From Neisseriaceae bacterium (GTDB lineage Bacteria; Pseudomonadota; Gammaproteobacteria; Burkholderiales; Neisseriaceae): a stretch of DNA of 10,349 bases. The DNA lies in NCBI GenBank assembly GCA_017989485.1, contig JAGNPU010000037.1, positions 1-10,349 of the forward strand, written 5' to 3'. The notes under the pieces were generated by a model, which saw only the letters and a list, made by a program, of their open reading frames with translations, had not been told where the DNA came from and searched no databases. Below are positions 7,021 to 10,349 of this stretch, in pieces (the stretch's first letter is position 1; every line of letters starts with the position of its first letter). A program made the position numbers and the translations under genes.

Positions 7021-7497
7021 TTATTCAATAATGAATAAAGGCTCACCGAACTCAACAGGCTGGCCGTCGGCCAATAGGATTTCTTTCACCACGCCTGATT
7101 TTTCAGCTTCAATCTCGTTCATCAATTTCATCGCTTCGATGATGCATAGGGTATCGCCCACGCTCACGCTTTGGCCGATTTCCACAAATGGGCCCGTGGT
7201 TGGGCTGGCGGCGCGGTAGAAAGTACCGACCATGGGTGATTTCACCGCATTTGGGTTTTGTGCGGCGCTGGGCACCGGCGTCGGGGTCAAAATGGTGGGG
7301 GTGGCATCGATGGGTGCAGGAGTCGGTGCTGGGGCGGGCGTAAATTGCGGTGCAGACAGCTGCGTGGCATAAACTGGCGATTGGTTGGCGTGAGAGCGGG
7401 TAATGCGGACTTTTTCTTCGCCTTCGGTCACTTCGATTTCGGCGATGTCAGATTCTTCTACCAAATCAATTAGTTTTTTTAATTTACGTAAATCCAT
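7021..7497 (-). CDS. accB: Biotin carboxyl carrier protein of acetyl-CoA carboxylase
   Basis: This 158-residue protein carries biotin between biotin carboxylase (AccC) and the carboxyltransferase subunits. The N-terminal segment [23 protein letters not shown] is typical of bacterial BCCP. A proline/alanine-rich flexible linker spans about 50-85. The C-terminal biotinyl domain begins at [23 protein letters not shown], which includes the 'thumb' loop. The biotin attachment motif [10 protein letters not shown] places the modified lysine at 124 (E. coli Lys122). AGGA lies nine bases before ATG 7497. The gene is 53 bases downstream of aroQ on the same strand, and an AT-rich TATATT-like stretch in that gap could be an internal promoter. 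AccB is biotinylated by BirA, not encoded here. Confidence 0.98.
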   Translation of the reverse strand: MDLRKLKKLIDLVEESDIAEIEVTEGEEKVRITRSHANQSPVYATQLSAPQFTPAPAPTPAPIDATPTILTPTPVPSAAQNPNAVKSPMVGTFYRAASPTTGPFVEIGQSVSVGDTLCIIEAMKLMNEIEAEKSGVVKEILLADGQPVEFGEPLFIIE

Positions 7498-7550
7498 TGG
7501 TCCAATTCCTTATTAAGGTCAATATATAATGTGTGTGCGGCTCAGAGGCC

Positions 7551-8000
7551 TCACTTAATGTTTAAACAGGTATCCATAGCGTGGGATAACGCATAGTGGT
7601 AGCCACGCGCACCGAGGCCGCACACCACGCCAACCGCAAGGTCGGACAAATAGGAGTGCTGGCGAAAGGGTTCGCGCGCATGGACGTTAGATAGGTGTAC
7701 TTCGATGAAGGGTTTTTGAACCGCGGCAAGGGCATCCCGAATGGCGACGCTGGTGTGCGTAAAGGCGCCAGGATTGATGATGATGAATTGTGTGCCGTCG
7801 GTTTGGGTGGCATGGATGCGGTTAATCAGCTCGTGTTCTGCATTGCTTTGCAGCGTGGCCAGGGTAAACCCTCTCGACTCAGCAAGCGCCACTAAATCGT
7901 CGTTGATGTCGTTTAGGGTGGCGTGACCATAGATGTCCGGTTCGCGGGTGCCAAGTAGATTCAGGTTTGGGCCATGCAAGACCAAAAGTTGATTATTCAT
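7551..8000 (-). CDS. aroQ: Type II 3-dehydroquinate dehydratase
   Basis: This 149-residue enzyme converts 3-dehydroquinate to 3-dehydroshikimate, the third step of the shikimate pathway, by the type II (anti-elimination) mechanism. Visible signatures are [20 protein letters not shown] with Arg19 and catalytic Tyr24, [13 protein letters not shown] (51-63), [19 protein letters not shown] (73-91, including His82) and [22 protein letters not shown] (99-120, with Glu100 and His102). Length matches the usual 145-150. The start was placed at ATG 8000 because the family begins a few residues before LVLHGPN. ATG 8006 adds two residues and is possible. The frame reaches ATG 8117, but those 39 extra residues lack family resemblance. 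No good Shine-Dalgarno was seen, so the start is moderately certain. It heads the operon with accB, accC and prmA. Confidence 0.96.
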   Translation of the reverse strand: MNNQLLVLHGPNLNLLGTREPDIYGHATLNDINDDLVALAESRGFTLATLQSNAEHELINRIHATQTDGTQFIIINPGAFTHTSVAIRDALAAVQKPFIEVHLSNVHAREPFRQHSYLSDLAVGVVCGLGARGYHYALSHAMDTCLNIK

Positions 8001-8152
8001 AAACATGGTTTTGTTAAATAATCCTGCATTCTGCCGCAAAAAGCGCTTAAATGTCCAGTAGTTCGTGTAAAATTTACGAGATTGGGCGTTATTTAAACGG
8101 TCTAAACTAGGCGGCAAAGCTGTCTGTGCGGTGCTAACGCTAGGTTTGTAGA

Positions 8153-8171
8153 GCCTTTATTCAATAAAGGC
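8153..8171. promoter_or_regulatory. 19-base perfect palindrome, operator-like
   Basis: GCCTTTATT and AATAAAGGC flank a single central C, giving perfect nine-base arms. The size and symmetry suit a dimeric repressor or activator site. It sits about 150 bases upstream of the aroQ start and 180 bases before queA. Neither strand has a T-run after it, so it is not a terminator. I do not recognise it as a known regulator's consensus; the function is inferred. Confidence 0.4.
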
Positions 8172-8180
8172 GCAAGGGAA

Positions 8181-8217
8181 TAAAAAAGAATCAAAATCAC
8201 TGCGGGATTTGATTCTT
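8181..8217 (-). terminator. Possible leftward terminator or attenuator upstream of aroQ
   Basis: Arms AAGAATCAAAATC (8186-8198) and GATTTGATTCTT (8206-8217) pair over 12 positions with one bulged A and a seven-base loop. On the minus strand the hairpin runs into T6 (8187-8182). The stem is AT-rich and therefore weak. If real, it would stop leftward transcripts starting at about 8220-8350 before they reach aroQ, or end a short RNA. A chance dyad is also possible. Confidence 0.3.
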
Positions 8218-8231
8218 GATGACGACTTTTA

Positions 8232-8244
8232 TCATGAATCATGA
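8232..8244. repeat. 13-base dyad TCATGA-A-TCATGA
   Basis: Two copies of the self-complementary hexamer TCATGA are separated by one base. This makes both a tandem repeat and a palindrome. It lies 67 bases upstream of the queA -10 element, so a regulator site is possible. No matching consensus is known to me. Confidence 0.25.
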
Positions 8245-8310
8245 CCACAAGCCAGTAAAAGCATTCTAGGCGGTGCACGATAATTTGTAAAGAGATGTCC
8301 ACTTTAGGCG

Positions 8311-8316
8311 TATAAT
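8311..8316 (+). promoter_or_regulatory. queA promoter -10 element
   Basis: A perfect TATAAT lies 37 bases before the queA ATG, placing transcription start near 8323. At 17-base spacing the -35 position reads TAAAGA, a poor match, so an activator or upstream contacts may matter. The -10 assignment rests on consensus and position. Confidence 0.5.
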
Positions 8317-8352
8317 GCCGCCTATTCATAGTATCCCCACAGGTATGTTTTC

Positions 8353-9384
8353 ATGTTTTTAAGTGATTTTGATTTTGTGTTGCCCGAGGCACTGATTGCC
8401 CAACATCCCCCTGAAGTGCGAGGCAGCAGCCGCCTATTGGTGGCTTTAGACGGGCAGCCCCGTCAGGATCAACTATTTACGGCCTTTCCCGACTACCTTC
8501 AGGCCGGCGATGTATTGGTGTTTAACAATACCAAGGTGATTAAGGCGCGTTTGTTTGGCCAAAAGGCCAGCGGCGGCAAAATTGAAGCGCTGGTGGAGCG
8601 GGTGTTGAACGAGCGTGAAGTGCTGGCCCACGTGCGCGCCTCTAAATCGCCTAAGGTCGGTACCGAGCTGATTTTTGAAGGCGACGTGCGCGCCGTCATG
8701 CTGGGCCGAGAGGGCGAGCTGTTTCATTTGCGCTTTGACGTCAGCACCGAAACCAGCTGGGACATCTTAGAGCGCGTTGGCCACCTGCCGTTGCCCCCTT
8801 ATATCGAGCGCAGCGCCGATGACGACGACGATGAGCGTTACCAGACCGTTTATGCTGCTCATCAGGGGGCAGTGGCGGCACCAACGGCCGGCCTGCACTT
8901 TACCGACGCCGTGCTAGAGGCCTTGCAGGCCAAGGGCGTGGTGCTACAGTATGTGACCCTACACGTGGGCGCAGGCACGTTCCAACCGGTGCGCGAAGAA
9001 AACCTAGACCACCATAAAATGCACAGCGAGTGGTTTAACATCCCAGCCGACACCGTGGCCGCCATCAACGCCGCCAAGGCCAGTGGCAATAAGGTCTGGG
9101 CCGTGGGCACCACCAGCATGCGCTCATTAGAGGCCGGCTCGGTCGGCGGCAGCCTGGTGGCCGGCAGCCAGGAAACCGACATTTTCATTACCCCCGGTTA
9201 TCGCTTTAATACCGTAGACGGCCTGTTGACCAATTTTCACCTGCCGAAGTCTACGCTGCTGATGTTGGTGAGTGCCTTTGCCGGCTATGCTGAAATGCAG
9301 GCCATATACCAACACGCCATCAAACAAGAATATCGGTTTTTCAGCTATGGCGACGCCATGCTGTTGAGCCTAAAGCCGCATTAA
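8353..9384 (+). CDS. queA: S-adenosylmethionine:tRNA ribosyltransferase-isomerase
   Basis: This 343-residue cytoplasmic enzyme transfers and isomerises the ribosyl part of S-adenosylmethionine onto preQ1 in tRNA, forming epoxyqueuosine at the wobble base of GUN anticodons. It starts with the family pattern ([29 protein letters not shown]), followed by [83 protein letters not shown] and [22 protein letters not shown]. The length is normal and all expected blocks are intact. ATG 8353 is preceded by a modest CAGG; the nearby ATG at 8345 is out of frame. The usual partner tgt (tRNA-guanine transglycosylase) is not next to it here. The downstream genes are a DUF971 protein and a PnuC-family transporter. 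Confidence 0.98.
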   Translation: MFLSDFDFVLPEALIAQHPPEVRGSSRLLVALDGQPRQDQLFTAFPDYLQAGDVLVFNNTKVIKARLFGQKASGGKIEALVERVLNEREVLAHVRASKSPKVGTELIFEGDVRAVMLGREGELFHLRFDVSTETSWDILERVGHLPLPPYIERSADDDDDERYQTVYAAHQGAVAAPTAGLHFTDAVLEALQAKGVVLQYVTLHVGAGTFQPVREENLDHHKMHSEWFNIPADTVAAINAAKASGNKVWAVGTTSMRSLEAGSVGGSLVAGSQETDIFITPGYRFNTVDGLLTNFHLPKSTLLMLVSAFAGYAEMQAIYQHAIKQEYRFFSYGDAMLLSLKPH

Positions 9385-9426
9385 GTCGGTTTGTCACACA
9401 CACTGAACATCAAAAAGGATGCCGTA

Positions 9427-9792
9427 ATGAGTTTAAAAGTGCCACAAGAGGTTCGTTTGAGCCCAGAAAAAAACACCTTAACCTTGGTTTATGAAGGCCA
9501 AAGCCATGCCTTGCCCGCAGAGTATTTGCGGGTGTATTCGCCCAGCGCCGAAGTGCGCGGCCACGGCGTGGGCCAAGAAACCCTGCAGGTAGGCAAGCGC
9601 AAGGTATTGATTCTGGCCTTAGAGACCATGGGCAACTACGCCTTGAAAATCACCTACAGTGATGGCCACGACAGCGGCCTCTATGACTGGTCGTATTTAT
9701 ACGACTTGGCCATTAATCAACCGGCCCATTGGCAAAACTATCTTGATCGCCTAGACGCCGCCGCGGCCAGCCGCGATTTAGTGGTTCATTAA
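9427..9792 (+). CDS. DUF971 (gamma-butyrobetaine hydroxylase-like N-terminal domain) protein
   Basis: This 121-residue protein is composed almost wholly of one DUF971 domain: PQEVRLSPEKNTLTLVYEGQSHALPAEYLRVYSPSAEVRGHG, then VLILALETMGNYALKITYSDGHDSGLYDWSYLYDLA. This small beta-rich domain also occurs at the N-terminus of gamma-butyrobetaine hydroxylases and at the C-terminus of the plant Fe-S carrier HCF101. Stand-alone bacterial copies have no settled function. The start was placed at ATG 9427 because AAGGA precedes it by seven bases; the frame opens earlier at TTG 9391 without such a site. It is 42 bases after queA, with no terminator between, and is followed by the PnuC gene after eight bases. 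The family call is good; the role is unknown. Confidence 0.88.
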   Translation: MSLKVPQEVRLSPEKNTLTLVYEGQSHALPAEYLRVYSPSAEVRGHGVGQETLQVGKRKVLILALETMGNYALKITYSDGHDSGLYDWSYLYDLAINQPAHWQNYLDRLDAAAASRDLVVH

Positions 9793-9800
9793 GGGGTTTT

Positions 9801-10349
9801 ATGCGGTTAGAAACCCTATTTGTCCAATACCAAGGCTATGCCACCATAGACATTGTGTTGGAGCTCATCGCCAGCGTGACCGGCGTGCTGAGCGTCGTCT
9901 ATGCCAGTCAGAATAATGTCAAAGTGTTTCCCGTGGGCTTGATCAGTACCGGCCTATTTGTGTATTTGTTGTTGAAGTGGGGCCTGTATGGCGACATGAT
10001 CATCAATGCTTATTATGTGGCCATGGGCCTATACGGCTGGCACCATTGGGGCAAGCAGGTAGGCGAGCACGACGTGGTGACCATAGGCCGCGCCGACGCA
10101 CATGAATACCGAATCAGCGCCCTCATCGTCGTCGCCAGTATGGCGGTGGTGGTGGCGGTTTATGTCTGGCAAGATCGGTTTAACGTGTGGTGGGCCTATG
10201 TCGACACTTTGACTACCGGCCTATTTTTCATGGCCATGTGGTTGATGACGCGCAAAAAAATCGAGCATTGGCTGCTGTGGATAGTCGGCAATGTTGTGTC
10301 GGTGTTCATGTATTATGAAAAAGGCTATGCCTTCACCAGCATACAATAC
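9801..10349 (+). CDS. pnuC: PnuC-family vitamin transporter, likely nicotinamide riboside (3' end cut by window edge)
   Basis: The open frame gives 183 residues with no stop before the right edge. Hydrophobic segments fall at about 15-35, 43-60, 63-80, 106-123, 130-150 and 155-171, matching most of the seven helices of PnuC. Family patterns include VYASQNNVKVFPVGLISTGLFVYL, YGDMIINAYYVAMGLYGWHHWGK with W80-x-x-W83, WWAYVDTLTTG, and KKIEHWLLWIVGNVVSVFMYYEKGYA with W157-x-x-W160. PnuC proteins carry out facilitated diffusion of nicotinamide riboside across the inner membrane; relatives PnuT and PnuX take thiamine or riboflavin, so the substrate is inferred. AAGGGG at 9791-9796 overlaps the preceding stop and serves as ribosome site. 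Tight spacing indicates an operon with the DUF971 gene and queA. Only a short C-terminus should be missing. Confidence 0.9.
   Translation, partial: MRLETLFVQYQGYATIDIVLELIASVTGVLSVVYASQNNVKVFPVGLISTGLFVYLLLKWGLYGDMIINAYYVAMGLYGWHHWGKQVGEHDVVTIGRADAHEYRISALIVVASMAVVVAVYVWQDRFNVWWAYVDTLTTGLFFMAMWLMTRKKIEHWLLWIVGNVVSVFMYYEKGYAFTSIQY

Larger units (their letters stand above)
8001..8352. other. Divergent intergenic region between aroQ and queA
   Basis: This 352-base stretch holds no gene I can support. A minus-strand frame of 75 codons at 8102-8329 crosses the queA promoter and resembles nothing known. The region contains a 19-base palindrome (8153-8171), a hairpin with a minus-strand T-run (8181-8217), a 13-base dyad (8232-8244) and the queA -10 element (8311-8316). 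It must also contain the leftward aroQ operon promoter, which I could not place with confidence. Confidence 0.7.

Noticed and set aside
8102..8329. A 75-codon minus-strand frame between aroQ and queA.
   Set aside because: It covers the queA -10 element and several dyads, lacks a ribosome site and resembles no known protein.

Overview
The window looks like chromosomal DNA of a betaproteobacterium, probably of the order Neisseriales or close to it. This rests on family resemblance recalled from memory, not on a search. The 88-residue YggX (MTRMVNC start, [11 protein letters not shown] end) and the two-domain ArgA (LLQELFTRNGTGTS, LIQPLEERG) read much like Neisseria proteins, and the aroQ-accB-accC-prmA order is common in beta- and gammaproteobacteria. 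No phage, insertion sequence, CRISPR array, tRNA or rRNA was seen.

Layout. (1) 1-2728 is an accessory-looking divergon. A LysR-type regulator (minus strand, 3' end cut by the window edge) diverges from an SDR oxidoreductase of the MFE-2/3-hydroxyacyl-CoA dehydrogenase-like type. The SDR overlaps a following SMP-30/gluconolactonase-type hydrolase by ATGA. A long hairpin at 2741-2776 closes the unit and can serve both strands. (2) 2790-4535 carries, on the minus strand, argA (first step of arginine synthesis) and then yggX (iron trafficking, oxidative protection of Fe-S clusters). (3) 4635-8000 is a minus-strand housekeeping operon: aroQ (shikimate pathway), accB and accC (biotin carboxyl carrier and biotin carboxylase of acetyl-CoA carboxylase) and prmA (ribosomal protein L11 methyltransferase), ending in a strong intrinsic terminator. 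(4) 8001-8352 is a divergent intergenic region with a queA promoter and several dyads. (5) 8353-10349 is a plus-strand operon: queA (queuosine synthesis), a DUF971 protein and a PnuC-family transporter cut by the right edge.

Most genes are textbook metabolism with intact catalytic residues. The less ordinary parts are the SDR/lactonase divergon, whose SDR departs from the usual catalytic tetrad; the unexplained dyads between aroQ and queA; a GC-rich hairpin between accB and accC; and a vitamin-type transporter placed behind queA. I found no convincing evidence of a wholly new biological system. The SDR/SMP-30 pair and the PnuC context are the best candidates for undescribed chemistry.
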